Source: Paludisphaera borealis (GTDB lineage: Bacteria; Planctomycetota; Planctomycetia; Isosphaerales; Isosphaeraceae). From it: a DNA stretch of 64,000 bases. Both the position numbers and the translations under genes were made by a program. Location of the stretch: NCBI RefSeq assembly GCF_001956985.1, contig NZ_CP019082.1, positions 6,882,001 to 6,946,000 of the forward strand, written 5' to 3'. The notes beneath the pieces were generated by a model. That model made no database searches. It saw nothing but the letters and a program-made list of their open reading frames with translations, and had not been told where the DNA came from. Shown piece by piece: positions 1-8,057 of the stretch (position 1 is its first letter; each line of letters opens with the position of its first letter).

Positions 1-1
1 C

Positions 2-499
2 GCCGTCCAGCACCGCTGGAAGCACGCCTCGATCCTCGCGCAAGCGTTTCAGCATAGAATCCCGATGACCGTCCACCCGGGCGTCGGCTACGACATCATC
101 GCCAACCATCCGATCTTCAACGGCGCGGCGATCGGCCGGGCGGCGGGGATCGATTTCAGTCTGTTCGGCGGCTCGGTCGAGACTCTCGATCACGGCGTCG
201 TCCTGTCGGTCGGCTCGGCGATCATGGGCCCGCAGGTGTTCGAGAAAAGCCTGAGCTGCGTCAACAACCTCCGACTCCAGGACGGCCGCCCGATCGTGTC
301 GGACCACTCGTTCTACGTGGTCGACCTTCAGGACGGCGGCGGCTGGGACTGGTCGCAGGGCGAACCGCCGAAGACCAACCCGGCCTACTACCTCCGGTTC
401 TGCAAGAGCTACGCCCGCATGGGGGGCGAGATGCAGTACCTCCAGTACGACAACGCCGCGTTCATCCACAACCTTTACCAGCAGGTCGCCTCCTCATGA
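2..499 (+). CDS. Conserved hypothetical protein, 5' end truncated by window edge
   Basis: The reading frame is open to the left edge, so this is the C-terminal part of a longer protein. An internal ATG at 65 is not the start, because protein-like sequence (RWKHASILAQAF) precedes it. The visible 165 residues are rich in conserved-looking blocks such as NHPIFNGAAIGRAAGIDF, a Gly-rich FGGSVETLDHG segment, and the motif SDHSFYVVDLQDGG. I do not recognise the family. The gene overlaps the downstream PfkB kinase by 4 bases (ATGA), so the two are almost certainly co-transcribed and probably belong to one sugar or nucleotide pathway; that link is inference from position only. Confidence 0.75.
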   Translation, partial: AVQHRWKHASILAQAFQHRIPMTVHPGVGYDIIANHPIFNGAAIGRAAGIDFSLFGGSVETLDHGVVLSVGSAIMGPQVFEKSLSCVNNLRLQDGRPIVSDHSFYVVDLQDGGGWDWSQGEPPKTNPAYYLRFCKSYARMGGEMQYLQYDNAAFIHNLYQQVASS

Positions 500-1527
500 C
501 TCCCGCGCGGTTCCAGGCCGTCACCTCGCAGTATCCGGGGCTCCGAATCGCGGTCGTCGGCGACTTCTGCCTGGATCGATACCTCGAAATCGACCCCGCC
601 CGGTCCGAGACGTCGATCGAAACCGGCCTGCCGGTCCACAACGTCGTCCGCGTCCGCGCCCAGCCCGGAGGGGCGGGGACGGTCCTGAACAACCTCGTCG
701 CGCTCGGGATCGGCACAATCGAGGTCGTCGGCTTCCGGGGCGACGACGGCGAGGGCTACGAGCTTCAGCGTGGGCTCGAAGCGTCGCCAGGGGTCTCGAC
801 CGAGCACTTCCTGACCACCCCCCTCCGCCGCACTTTCACCTACTGCAAGCCCCTGGTCGTCGAGCCCGGCAGGACCCCCGTCGAGCTGAATCGGCTGGAC
901 TCGAAGAACTGGACCCCGACGCCCGCCGCGATCGAATCCCGCCTGGCCGAGAGCCTCCGGACGGTCGCCCCCCGCGTCGACGCCGTGATCGTCCTTGAAC
1001 AGGTCGACGCGGCCGAGACCGGCGTGGTCACGCGTGGTTTCCTCGAAGCGCTCCGAGCGGTCGCCGAGGCGAACCCCAAGCTGCCGATCCTCGCCGATTC
1101 CCGGCGCGGCCTGGGCGCGTGGCCAAGCGTCGACTTCAAGATGAACGCCGCCGAGCTTTCAGCCCTCCTCGGTCGCGACGAAGTCTCGGCGATCGAGGAC
1201 ATCAAGCGGGCGGCCGTCGACCTGGCCGACCGCAACGGCCGGCCGGTCTTCATCACCCTGGCCGAGCGGGGCATCGTCGCGGCGACTCCCGGCGAGCCGG
1301 CCGAGCACGCACCGGCATTGCCGGTCCGCGGGCCGATCGACGTCGTGGGCGCGGGCGATTCGGTCACCGCCAACCTGGCCGCCGCGCTCGCCGCCGGCGC
1401 GTCGATCCGCGAGGCCGTCGAGCTGGCCGTGATCGCGTCGTCGATCGTCGTTCACCAGCTCGGCACCACGGGCGTCGCCTCCGTGAACGACCTGTCCACG
1501 CTCTTCGACCATCTCAACGCCCCATGA
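496..1527 (+). CDS. PfkB-family carbohydrate kinase (RfaE/HldE kinase-domain-like)
   Basis: A 343-residue ribokinase-fold sugar kinase that should transfer phosphate from ATP to a sugar or sugar phosphate. The N-terminal strand AVVGDFCLDRY, the substrate-loop Gly pair (PGGAGTVLNN) and the C-terminal anion-hole motif VGAGDSVTA near residues 284-292, with catalytic Asp about 288, are all present. Overall order resembles the kinase half of the heptose enzyme HldE, but no nucleotidyltransferase half follows, so the substrate is uncertain. It overlaps the upstream gene by 4 bases and the downstream release-factor-like gene by ATGA, indicating translational coupling across all three. Confidence 0.88.
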   Translation: MTPARFQAVTSQYPGLRIAVVGDFCLDRYLEIDPARSETSIETGLPVHNVVRVRAQPGGAGTVLNNLVALGIGTIEVVGFRGDDGEGYELQRGLEASPGVSTEHFLTTPLRRTFTYCKPLVVEPGRTPVELNRLDSKNWTPTPAAIESRLAESLRTVAPRVDAVIVLEQVDAAETGVVTRGFLEALRAVAEANPKLPILADSRRGLGAWPSVDFKMNAAELSALLGRDEVSAIEDIKRAAVDLADRNGRPVFITLAERGIVAATPGEPAEHAPALPVRGPIDVVGAGDSVTANLAAALAAGASIREAVELAVIASSIVVHQLGTTGVASVNDLSTLFDHLNAP

Positions 1528-2048
1528 CCTCCCAACTCGGCCGTCCCCACCCCGCGCGTCTGCCCCTCGACCAGATCGCCGCCGAGTGCGACCTGAAAAC
1601 AACCCGACGATCGGGGCCTGGCGGCCAGAACCGCAATAAGGTCGAGACCGCCGTGGTCCTCACCCACCGCCCGACCGGCCTCGTCGCCGAAGCCTCCGAG
1701 CGCCGGAGCCAGATCGAAAACCGCCGCGAAGCCCTGTTCCGGCTTCGCCTCAAATTGGCCCTCGAAATCCGCTCGCCGATCGAGCCCGAATCCTACGCGC
1801 CTAGCCCCTTGTGGGGGTCGCGGCTGCGCGGGGGCAAGGTCGTCGTCAGCCCCGAGCACGACGACTTCCCGGCGCTTCTGGCCGAGGCCCTCGACGTCCT
1901 GATCGCCCACAAGCTCGAAGTCAAATCGGCCGCCGACGCCCTCGGCTGCTCGTCGACCCAGCTCGTCAAGCTGCTCGCCGCCGAGCCCCGGGCGCTCATC
2001 TGGCTCAACGCCCAGCGCGGGCTGGCGGGTCTCCATCCTCTCCGCTGA
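1524..2048 (+). CDS. Peptide chain release factor class I-like protein (GGQ, ribosome rescue type)
   Basis: A 174-residue protein with the catalytic RF-1 domain but no codon-recognition domains. The motif SGPGGQNRNKVETAV near residue 30 contains the GGQ tripeptide that triggers peptidyl-tRNA hydrolysis on the ribosome. Small GGQ proteins of this architecture (ArfB/YaeJ and PrfH relatives) rescue stalled ribosomes. Unlike ArfB, the tail is not a strongly basic helix; the C-terminal half is instead a helical region (residues about 105-165) resembling a small HTH-like fold. I chose ATG 1524, whose ATGA overlaps the kinase stop, over a much longer upstream extension that only shadows the kinase gene. 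Confidence 0.82.
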   Translation: MTSQLGRPHPARLPLDQIAAECDLKTTRRSGPGGQNRNKVETAVVLTHRPTGLVAEASERRSQIENRREALFRLRLKLALEIRSPIEPESYAPSPLWGSRLRGGKVVVSPEHDDFPALLAEALDVLIAHKLEVKSAADALGCSSTQLVKLLAAEPRALIWLNAQRGLAGLHPLR

Positions 2049-2145
2049 GGCCCCCCCTCGCTCTTGAGCCGGACGGCCGAAAAGCGTACGGTGACGGGAG
2101 ATTGATTCATCCACCACGCTCCAACCCGTCGCGTCCGCTCTTTTT

Positions 2146-3126
2146 ATGACGTTGAACAACCAGCAAGCCTCTCCCAGCGATCCCGGAACGGACGGCCCCC
2201 GGCGGGTGAAGCCCGGCGACCCGGCGGCGGCGGCGATCGCCTCGGCCCTCCGCACGGCCGTTGCTCGCCTGCGAGCGGCCGATCCCGCGGCCCAAAACGG
2301 CGAGGCCGAAGGGGTCCACCGGCTCCGCACCTCGGCCCGCCGCCTGCGAAGCGAGCTGCGAGCCTTCAGCGACCTGGTCGAGCCAAGCTGGCGCGCGGCC
2401 CTCGAACGCGAACTCCAATGGCTCGGCGGGGCCCTCGGCAACCTCCGCGACCTCGACATCCTCCGCGCCCACTTCGAGACCGCCGCCCGGGGCGACGACG
2501 CAACACCTGACAACAGCAAATGTTGCGATGAATCAATCCCGCTTCGTCCGTTGTTCGACGCGCTCGACGCGCGTCACGAAGCGGCGTCGCAGGCGATGCG
2601 AGAGGCCCTCCAGAGCGACCGTTGCCGCCGCCTGTTCGAGTCGCTCCAGCAATCCGCCGAACACCCGCCGCTCCGCGACGACGCCGACAAGCCGTGCCGG
2701 TCGGTCCTCCCGCCGCTGGTCCAAAAGTCCTGGAAGCGGTTCAAGAAGGATGCCGAGGACCTCGATTCCGACAGCCCCGATTCCGCCTTCCACGAGGTCC
2801 GCAAGCGGGCCAAGCGCACCCGCTACACGGCCGAGCTGATCGCCCCGACCCTGGGCCGTCGCGTGTCGAACAAAGCCAAACGCTTCATCCGCCTGACGAC
2901 CGCCGTCCAGGACGTCCTCGGCGAGCACCAGGACATGACCGTCGCGATCACCGAGGTCGAAAACCTCCTCCCCCGGCATCTCGACGACCCCGAATTCCAG
3001 GAAGCCGCAAAAATCCTCCTGGCCCGGCTCCGCAAGACTGCCGACGACTCGCGGTCCGCCTTCTTCGACCTCTGGCCCAAGCTCGCCAAGAAGAAAACCC
3101 GTCGCTGGCTCAAGCGCCGCGACTGA
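2146..3126 (+). CDS. CHAD domain-containing protein
   Basis: A 326-residue all-helical CHAD protein. CHAD domains carry conserved histidines and basic residues, and known members bind polyphosphate or associate with polyP granules. The first signature EGVHRLRTSARRLRSEL lies near residues 55-72 and the second, FHEVRKRAKRTRYTAEL, near 213-230, as expected for the duplicated helical halves; QDVLGEHQDM follows. No CYTH (triphosphatase) domain is fused. It stands about 100 bases after the release-factor-like gene on the same strand and may share its transcript. No signal peptide is seen, so a cytoplasmic location is likely. Confidence 0.88.
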   Translation: MTLNNQQASPSDPGTDGPRRVKPGDPAAAAIASALRTAVARLRAADPAAQNGEAEGVHRLRTSARRLRSELRAFSDLVEPSWRAALERELQWLGGALGNLRDLDILRAHFETAARGDDATPDNSKCCDESIPLRPLFDALDARHEAASQAMREALQSDRCRRLFESLQQSAEHPPLRDDADKPCRSVLPPLVQKSWKRFKKDAEDLDSDSPDSAFHEVRKRAKRTRYTAELIAPTLGRRVSNKAKRFIRLTTAVQDVLGEHQDMTVAITEVENLLPRHLDDPEFQEAAKILLARLRKTADDSRSAFFDLWPKLAKKKTRRWLKRRD

Positions 3127-3253
3127 TCCCGACCGCTCCCATCCGTCCCAAGACTCGGGTACACTCGCGAAAGTAGTAGCCTGGCCCCCAGATATCGAAG
3201 GCTGGCCGGCCCGCTCGCGTGGTCGAGCGGTTTCTATCGAGGAGTACCCCGGG

Positions 3254-4057
3254 ATGGCGACCACATTCGCTTTGACCTTGATGCTTTCCCTGCCTGGCCA
3301 GGTGCTGCCGGCGCCGCCGTTCCCGGACGATCCGGCCGTGCGGCTGGCCTACATGAAGGGCTCGGTGGCGCCTTACCACATCCACCGGACGACCGGCGAA
3401 TCGCCGGCGTTCCGACTCCGGGCCGAGCCGGTCTTCCGGCTCGACAACCCGGTGTCGGGAGTCAAGGACAGCGCGATCTTCCTCTGGACCGACGCCGAAA
3501 CCGGTCGCCCCGAGGCCACGATCCAGATGTACCGAGCCCCCACGGGATTCTGGAACCACGACTGGACGTCGCTGTCGACCAGCCCGATCGTGGCCGAGGT
3601 CAGGGGCCGAGAGAAGTGGCGGCCCAAGCCCGGCGTCGAATTCCATCTCGTGCCAGACGCCCCCGCCCCGGCGGCGACCCCCTCGGCCCGGCTCCGGCAA
3701 CTCCGCGCCCTGGCCGAGGAGTTCACGGCCACGGACGACTTCCTGAACGCGGGATGGAGCCAGCTCCGGCTCTTGCCGAAACCCTGGCTCCGCTATGGCA
3801 AGGCCGGTTCGGGGGTCGAGGACGGCGCCCTGTTCGCCTTCGCGATCGGCACTGATCCCGAGGTGGTCCTCATGATCGAGTCTCGCCCCGACCCGGCCGG
3901 CACCCTCAAATGGCATTACGGCCTGGCCCCGATGACCTCGTTCGAGGTCAAGGCGTTCTGGAAGGGGAATGAGGTCTGGACACTCCCCTGGCGGAAGATG
4001 TCCAAAGACACGACCGACCCGTTCTACGACATGGAATACTCGCTCGAGCCGCAATAA
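3254..4057 (+). CDS. Hypothetical exported protein
   Basis: A 267-residue protein with a short hydrophobic N-terminus (TFALTLMLSLPGQVLPAP) that reads as a signal peptide cleaved near residue 22. The rest is soluble, with blocks such as AIFLWTDAETGRPEA and FYDMEYSLEPQ near the end. A clear ribosome-binding site (GAGGAG, about 10 bases upstream) supports ATG 3254. Family not recognised; it has the composition of conserved planctomycete proteins of unknown function. Followed by a convergent small gene. Confidence 0.72.
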   Translation: MATTFALTLMLSLPGQVLPAPPFPDDPAVRLAYMKGSVAPYHIHRTTGESPAFRLRAEPVFRLDNPVSGVKDSAIFLWTDAETGRPEATIQMYRAPTGFWNHDWTSLSTSPIVAEVRGREKWRPKPGVEFHLVPDAPAPAATPSARLRQLRALAEEFTATDDFLNAGWSQLRLLPKPWLRYGKAGSGVEDGALFAFAIGTDPEVVLMIESRPDPAGTLKWHYGLAPMTSFEVKAFWKGNEVWTLPWRKMSKDTTDPFYDMEYSLEPQ

Positions 4058-4179
4058 GCAGGGTTCCGGGCCCGTCTTCATGTTCCAGACGACGCCGTAG
4101 CCAAGCCCAAAGGGCCCGGATGCAGGCCACAGAGCTACGGAAGACGGGCAAACGTGACCTGTGGCCGCGTCTGCCGCAG

Positions 4180-4728
4180 CTACGGTGTGGGCGGCTCTCT
4201 CATCGGATCACGTCCGGTACAGATTTCGTGCAGCTTGTACGCGAAGCTGAGCGCCTCGTCGATCGCCTCACTCGGCAGTTTATAGAGCCGGAGGTGGTCT
4301 TCGCGATAGTTCGGGTAGTCATGCCCGCCTCGGAGGAACGCGGCGCCATCGACCATGAAGCAAAGCGGGTTCTTCCCCGCGTCCACGAAGTCGACACGCC
4401 TGATCCGCCCATTTTTCATTCGGATGCGAATCTCGCCCATGTTGGGGAAGACCGTCATCTCCCGAGCAAAGGCGGAGGACTCCGAAGGCTTGAGACAATC
4501 CAGGACGGTCGCGAAGTGCTTCTCATCGATCCGGCAATTCGTGACATCGGCCAGGCCGAACTCGTGGACTCGGAGCGAGACTTCCATGACCTCGACCTCG
4601 GCGGCGTCGGGCAAATCCGCCGATGCCGACGTCCGAGAATTCAGATGCCAGACGATCGTTAGGCCAAGAGCGAGAATCGAGGCCAATACCGTCAGCAGCG
4701 GATGGCGGAACCGAACATATCGCCACAT
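4180..4728 (-). CDS. Hypothetical membrane-anchored protein
   Basis: A 182-residue protein with an N-terminal membrane segment at residues about 10-28 (PLLTVLASILALGLTIVW) and a mixed alpha/beta soluble domain after it, probably outside the cytoplasm. The soluble part contains FPNMGEIRIRMKNGRIRRVDF, which looks like a beta-hairpin, and a conserved-looking tail LSFAYKLHEICTG. I do not recognise the family. It is convergent with the upstream exported protein. Codon use with GC-rich third positions supports it as a real gene over the antisense frame. Confidence 0.6.
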   Translation of the reverse strand: MWRYVRFRHPLLTVLASILALGLTIVWHLNSRTSASADLPDAAEVEVMEVSLRVHEFGLADVTNCRIDEKHFATVLDCLKPSESSAFAREMTVFPNMGEIRIRMKNGRIRRVDFVDAGKNPLCFMVDGAAFLRGGHDYPNYREDHLRLYKLPSEAIDEALSFAYKLHEICTGRDPMREPPTP

Positions 4729-4885
4729 CGTCTGAAAACCACCTTCCAGAAAGCCAAGGCGCAGTTACATCCGGTGGTTCGGCTGTTAAACGATAAGCGG
4801 GAGCGGCAAGACGAAGAGGGCGTGGAACCAGACAGCCCGACAGACGCCAGCCCCCGATGCCATACTCGCACCAGCCGCCGGTCCC

Positions 4886-4907
4886 GTGCCAGTGATTCTG
4901 CTGGCAC
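4886..4907. repeat. GTGCCAG/CTGGCAC hairpin repeat, copy 1
   Basis: A 7-base perfect inverted repeat, GTGCCAG and CTGGCAC, around the 8-base loop TGATTCTG. The same left arm and loop start recur at 5332, embedded in the larger shared string CCCGTGCCAGTGATTCT. This suggests a small dispersed intergenic element and not a terminator, since no T-run follows. Confidence 0.5.
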
Positions 4908-4930
4908 GCGGCGAGCAGATCATGAAGAGG

Positions 4931-5281
4931 TCAAGAAACGATCCACGGCCGGCTGCTCCAGTATCGCAGCTCGATCGTCTCTCCCTCGATCGGATAGACC
5001 GCATCGCGGGCCGGCTCCTCCGTCACCCACACGTCCCGGACCTCACCGGGGACGCCCCAGAGGGCGACGAGCGACCTATCGTTGAGGAGGTCGTCGACGA
5101 ACCGGCGGACCGCCTCGGGCTGTGGAAGCCCCGACAGCGAGGCCAGAATGTCGGCGTGCGTATGCCAAGGAAAACCGTCGAACCCCAAGGACAAGTCGCC
5201 ATCGGGATCGACGCTCACGAGAAACCGCAATCGGCCATCGGGGCTGACATGTTTTTCGAGTATCGCCATACGCCACCTCAC
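4931..5281 (-). CDS. Small hypothetical protein
   Basis: Up to 116 residues; a second Met four codons in (MAILEK) may be the true start, giving 112. The sequence (ILEKHVSPDGRLRFLVSVD, a Trp-containing middle, and EGETIELRYWSS at the end) reads like a small antiparallel beta protein. No signal peptide or membrane segment. It lies between two copies of a short GTGCCAG hairpin repeat. Function unknown. Confidence 0.55.
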   Translation of the reverse strand: MRWRMAILEKHVSPDGRLRFLVSVDPDGDLSLGFDGFPWHTHADILASLSGLPQPEAVRRFVDDLLNDRSLVALWGVPGEVRDVWVTEEPARDAVYPIEGETIELRYWSSRPWIVS

Positions 5282-5331
5282 AAGAGAGTTGAGTCACCGT
5301 GGGCAGGCCCGAATGGGACGAAGCCCGGCCC

Positions 5332-5372
5332 GTGCCAGTGATTCTCCGGGCTCGCGGCGACCTGACTGGCAC
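5332..5372. repeat. GTGCCAG/CTGGCAC repeat, copy 2
   Basis: The same CCCGTGCCAGTGATTCT string as copy 1, here with the closing CTGGCAC arm displaced to 5366-5372, so the loop is longer (27 bases). Both copies flank the small hypothetical gene at 4931-5281. Confidence 0.4.
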
Positions 5373-5470
5373 CAGTTGCCCCCGCGCCGGCAAGCTGAGC
5401 GACCTGTTTCACTCTATCTATACCACCGACGCAGACGGCCCCGACTCGTCGTCCGGCTGATCCGGGCCGC

Positions 5471-5500
5471 TTGAACAGGCGGGCGGTTATGAGCTAGAAT
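5471..5500 (+). promoter_or_regulatory. Candidate sigma-70 promoter for the J-domain gene
   Basis: TTGAAC at 5471-5476 and TAGAAT at 5495-5500 are separated by 18 bases. The match is 4/6 and 5/6 to the bacterial consensus. Transcription would start near 5507, leaving a leader of about 90 bases before ATG 5599. Prediction by eye only. Confidence 0.4.
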
Positions 5501-5598
5501 CGAAGCGAAAGTGCAATTCTCGCGCGACGATCTTCGTCGTCGGCCTGGGGCCGACGCGCCGGGGCTTGGAGCAAGGGATCACGAGGTCGGACAGCGTT

Positions 5599-6576
5599 AT
5601 GCCTGAGCGTGATTATTACGAGGTCCTTGGGGTCGCGCGCGACGCAACGCCCGAGGCGATCAAGAAGGCGTACCGCTCACTGGCGCGGAAGCATCACCCC
5701 GACGTCAATCCCGGCGACAAGGCGGCCGAGAAGCAGTTCAAGGAAGTTCAGCAGGCGTACGACGTCCTCGCCGACCAGGAGAAGCGGTCGATGTACGACC
5801 GCTACGGCGCCGCCGGCTTCGAGGGCATGGCCGCCGCGGGGCCGAGGACCAGCGCCTCGGAGTGGACGGCCCGGTTCGGCGAGCCGGGGGGCGAGGCGGT
5901 CGACTTCAGCGAATTCTTCGGCTCATTCGGCCAGGGTGGACATGGCGGCGGTGACGCCGAGGGAGGCGCGGGGATCTTCGAGGATCTGCTGGGCCGGATG
6001 CGAGGCGGTCGGGCCGCCGCCAAGCCGCGCGGCGGTCGAGGCGTCGAGGCCCGCCTGGCGATCCCGTTCCTCACCGCAGTCCGCGGCGGCGAGACGTCGA
6101 TCGACGTCCAACGCGGCGACGGCAAGCGTGAGAGCCTCGTCGTCAAGATTCCGCCCGGCGTCGACACCGGCGCCAAGCTGCGGCTCAAAGGGCAGGGCGA
6201 ACCCGGACCCAAGGGGACCCCGGCCGGCGACATGACCATCGAGATCGCCGTCGAGCCACACCCGTACTTCAAACGCGACGGCCGCAACCTCCAGGTCGAA
6301 GTCCCCGTGTCCATCGGCGAGGCCGTCCTGGGCGCGAGGATCGAGGTCCCCTCGCTCGACGGGTTGAAGTCGATGACCATCCCGCCGGGCAGTTCGAGCG
6401 GCCAGAAGTTAAGGTTGAAAGGGCAGGGGGTTCCAGCCTCGGGAGGGAAGCCCGAGGGGGACCTGTTCGTCGTGCTCAAAGTCGTCGTCCCCAAAAACGT
6501 CGACGAGGCCGGCAAGCGCCTGATCCAGGAGTTCGCCGACCTCGTCAAGCAGACCCCGCGCGCCGGGTTGTGGTGA
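5599..6576 (+). CDS. DnaJ/CbpA-type J-domain co-chaperone without zinc finger
   Basis: A 325-residue Hsp40. Residues 1-70 form a J domain (RDYYEVLG at the start, HPD at 33-35), which stimulates the Hsp70 (DnaK) ATPase. A Gly-rich linker (about 75-150) leads straight to the two beta-sandwich client-binding domains (about 150-320, with [18 protein letters not shown] and a second copy-like [18 protein letters not shown]). The CxxCxGxG zinc-finger repeats of class I DnaJ are absent, so it is class II/CbpA-like. I prefer ATG 5599, where homology begins, to TTG 5566. The MerR-type gene downstream is a likely partner regulator. Confidence 0.93.
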   Translation: MPERDYYEVLGVARDATPEAIKKAYRSLARKHHPDVNPGDKAAEKQFKEVQQAYDVLADQEKRSMYDRYGAAGFEGMAAAGPRTSASEWTARFGEPGGEAVDFSEFFGSFGQGGHGGGDAEGGAGIFEDLLGRMRGGRAAAKPRGGRGVEARLAIPFLTAVRGGETSIDVQRGDGKRESLVVKIPPGVDTGAKLRLKGQGEPGPKGTPAGDMTIEIAVEPHPYFKRDGRNLQVEVPVSIGEAVLGARIEVPSLDGLKSMTIPPGSSSGQKLRLKGQGVPASGGKPEGDLFVVLKVVVPKNVDEAGKRLIQEFADLVKQTPRAGLW

Positions 6577-6636
6577 GGTAGGTCGCCTTCGGCGACGGTC
6601 TCTCGCGGCTCTCGCGGCAACGGACACCAGCCGGCC

Positions 6637-6960
6637 ATGAACCAACGGATCATCGCGCGCGACGTCGTCGCCCGGCAACTTGCAATCTCGCCGAACGTAC
6701 TCATCCGGTACGAGCGGATGGGCCTGGTCCAGTCCGTCGGCGAAGGCGAGGCCCAGGGGTACGAGCCTTCCCAGGTGCGGCGAATCTGGTCGATCACAAG
6801 CTACCAGCGCGACCTCGGAATCAATCTGGCGGGCGTGGAGGTCATCCTCCGGCTCCGCGACCGGATGTCGCACCTTCATCACCACCTGAAGGACCTCGCC
6901 GAGCAGCTAGAAGACCTCGTCGCCCCCCCCCAGCCTCCCGACCCCGACCAACCCCGCTGA
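6637..6960 (+). CDS. MerR-family regulator, HspR/CbpM-like
   Basis: A 107-residue protein with a MerR-type helix-turn-helix: VVARQLAISPNVLIRYERMGLV, then the wing residues SQVRRIWSITSYQRDLGINL, and a C-terminal helix rich in His and Leu (LRDRMSHLHHHLKDLAEQLEDL) that should dimerise. It lies 60 bases after the J-domain gene. In actinobacteria HspR, a MerR protein encoded beside dnaJ, represses the chaperone operon; CbpM in E. coli modulates CbpA. This position suggests the same kind of feedback here, which is inference. The effector-binding domain of long MerR proteins is lacking. Confidence 0.82.
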   Translation: MNQRIIARDVVARQLAISPNVLIRYERMGLVQSVGEGEAQGYEPSQVRRIWSITSYQRDLGINLAGVEVILRLRDRMSHLHHHLKDLAEQLEDLVAPPQPPDPDQPR

Positions 6961-6973
6961 GCGATCGGTTCCC

Positions 6974-7300
6974 ATGGTTCAACCTCCCCCCCTCGGCCCA
7001 GGCCCTCCGGACCGTCCTGAAGCCGAGCCGACGAAGACCCGGTTGGGACGCATCCTCGCCGAGCGGCCCGAGGAGCGTCCCCGGATCGCCAGGGCCGTCG
7101 GCGGCCTGCTGGCGGTCACGCTCGTCACGATCGCCGCGATCGGGATCCTGCTCATCTGGCACCTGCGACGACGCGCCGGGCTGATCCGCGAACAACTCGC
7201 ATCCGGTTGCAACGTCTCGCTCGCGGAACTGGAACTTCCCGAACTCGACGCCGACGCCGACTCGGACGGATCGGATTCTCCCTCCCTCGGCTCCCGTTGA
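6974..7300 (+). CDS. Small single-span membrane protein
   Basis: A 108-residue protein with a Pro-rich cytoplasmic start, one strong transmembrane helix at residues about 42-62 (AVGGLLAVTLVTIAAIGILLIW), a basic flank (HLRRRAG) and an acidic C-terminus (DADADSDGSD). By the positive-inside rule the basic side next to the helix would be cytoplasmic, which puts the orientation in doubt. It is 13 bases after the MerR gene and 23 before rnpA, so likely part of the same transcript. Family unknown. Confidence 0.65.
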   Translation: MVQPPPLGPGPPDRPEAEPTKTRLGRILAERPEERPRIARAVGGLLAVTLVTIAAIGILLIWHLRRRAGLIREQLASGCNVSLAELELPELDADADSDGSDSPSLGSR

Positions 7301-7323
7301 TCGGGAGAGGAAGACGCTTTTCA

Positions 7324-7710
7324 ATGGCCTCGGACGCGCGATTTCGACCGCATGAACGCATCAAGGACCCCGCCGACTTCCGCCGCGCGTTCGACCGCAA
7401 GCGGTCGGTCTCGGACGCCATGTTGATCGTCTACAGCGCGGAGAACGGCCTGGACCATTCCCGGCTGGGCGTCTCGGTTTCGCGCAAGCGGGTTCGAAAA
7501 GCCAATGATCGCAACCAGGTCAAGCGGCTGATCCGAGAGGTGTTTCGCCTTTCCAAGGCCGACCTGCCGCCGGGGATTGACCTCGTCGTGCTGCCGCGCG
7601 GACCCCGGCTGACGTTCGACGCCGTGAGCGGCTCATTGCCGACCCTGGCGCGCGACGCCGTCCGTCGACTACGAGGCTCGCGGCCGGCACCGCCTCCGCC
7701 GAAGCCATGA
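7324..7710 (+). CDS. rnpA: Ribonuclease P protein component
   Basis: A 128-residue basic protein subunit of RNase P, which matures the 5' ends of tRNAs. The family signature is visible: FRRAFDRKRSVSD near the start, then RLGVSVSRKRVRKANDRNQVKRLIREVFR, equal to the RNR RNA-binding motif. ATG 7324 gives the family's usual length, so I rejected a longer upstream start at 7207. It overlaps yidD by 4 bases. The usual upstream partner rpmH (L34) is not present here, and yidC is not downstream. Confidence 0.93.
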   Translation: MASDARFRPHERIKDPADFRRAFDRKRSVSDAMLIVYSAENGLDHSRLGVSVSRKRVRKANDRNQVKRLIREVFRLSKADLPPGIDLVVLPRGPRLTFDAVSGSLPTLARDAVRRLRGSRPAPPPPKP

Positions 7711-7961
7711 GCCCCGGCGCGCTCGGCCGCGTGCTTTCCTGGCCTGGGCGGCTCACCGTCGCCCTGTTGATCGGCTGCATTCGGGTCTATCAGGCGACCC
7801 TCAGCCCGTTGCTCGGCAATGTCTGTCGGTTCCACCCGAGTTGCAGCCGGTATATGGTCGAGGCCCTTCGAAAATACGGCTTCGTCGTCGGCCTGGCCAA
7901 AGGCCTGCGGCGGATTTCGCGCTGCCACCCGTGGAACCCGGGCGGCTACGATCCGCCCTGA
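7707..7961 (+). CDS. yidD: Membrane protein insertion efficiency factor YidD
   Basis: An 84-residue DUF37/YidD protein. It has an amphipathic N-terminal helix, the motif CRFHPSCSRYMVEALRKYG, and the ending RCHPWNPGGYDPP, all hallmarks of the family. YidD aids YidC-dependent membrane protein insertion at the inner face of the membrane. It overlaps rnpA by ATGA, the standard coupling for this pair. Confidence 0.95.
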   Translation: MSPGALGRVLSWPGRLTVALLIGCIRVYQATLSPLLGNVCRFHPSCSRYMVEALRKYGFVVGLAKGLRRISRCHPWNPGGYDPP

Positions 7962-8057
7962 ACCCGAGACGCCGCGGCCGGGCGTCGCCCGCCAGAGCGG
8001 CGGGAAAGACCGAGACGGTTCGTTATCGAAGGCGCGTCGGCCGCAGCGCGAGCGGGC

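Larger units (their letters stand above)
5282..5598. other. Intergenic region upstream of the J-domain gene
   Basis: About 316 bases without a gene. It holds the second GTGCCAG hairpin-type repeat (5332-5372) and a candidate sigma-70 promoter at 5471-5500. No CIRCE (controlling inverted repeat of chaperone expression) palindrome and no clear HspR-type (HAIR) site were seen. Confidence 0.5.

Noticed and set aside
1119-1523. Longer N-terminus for the release-factor-like gene
   Set aside because: The extension is an Arg/Gly-rich shadow of the kinase gene; ATG 1524 gives the family-like start and standard ATGA coupling.
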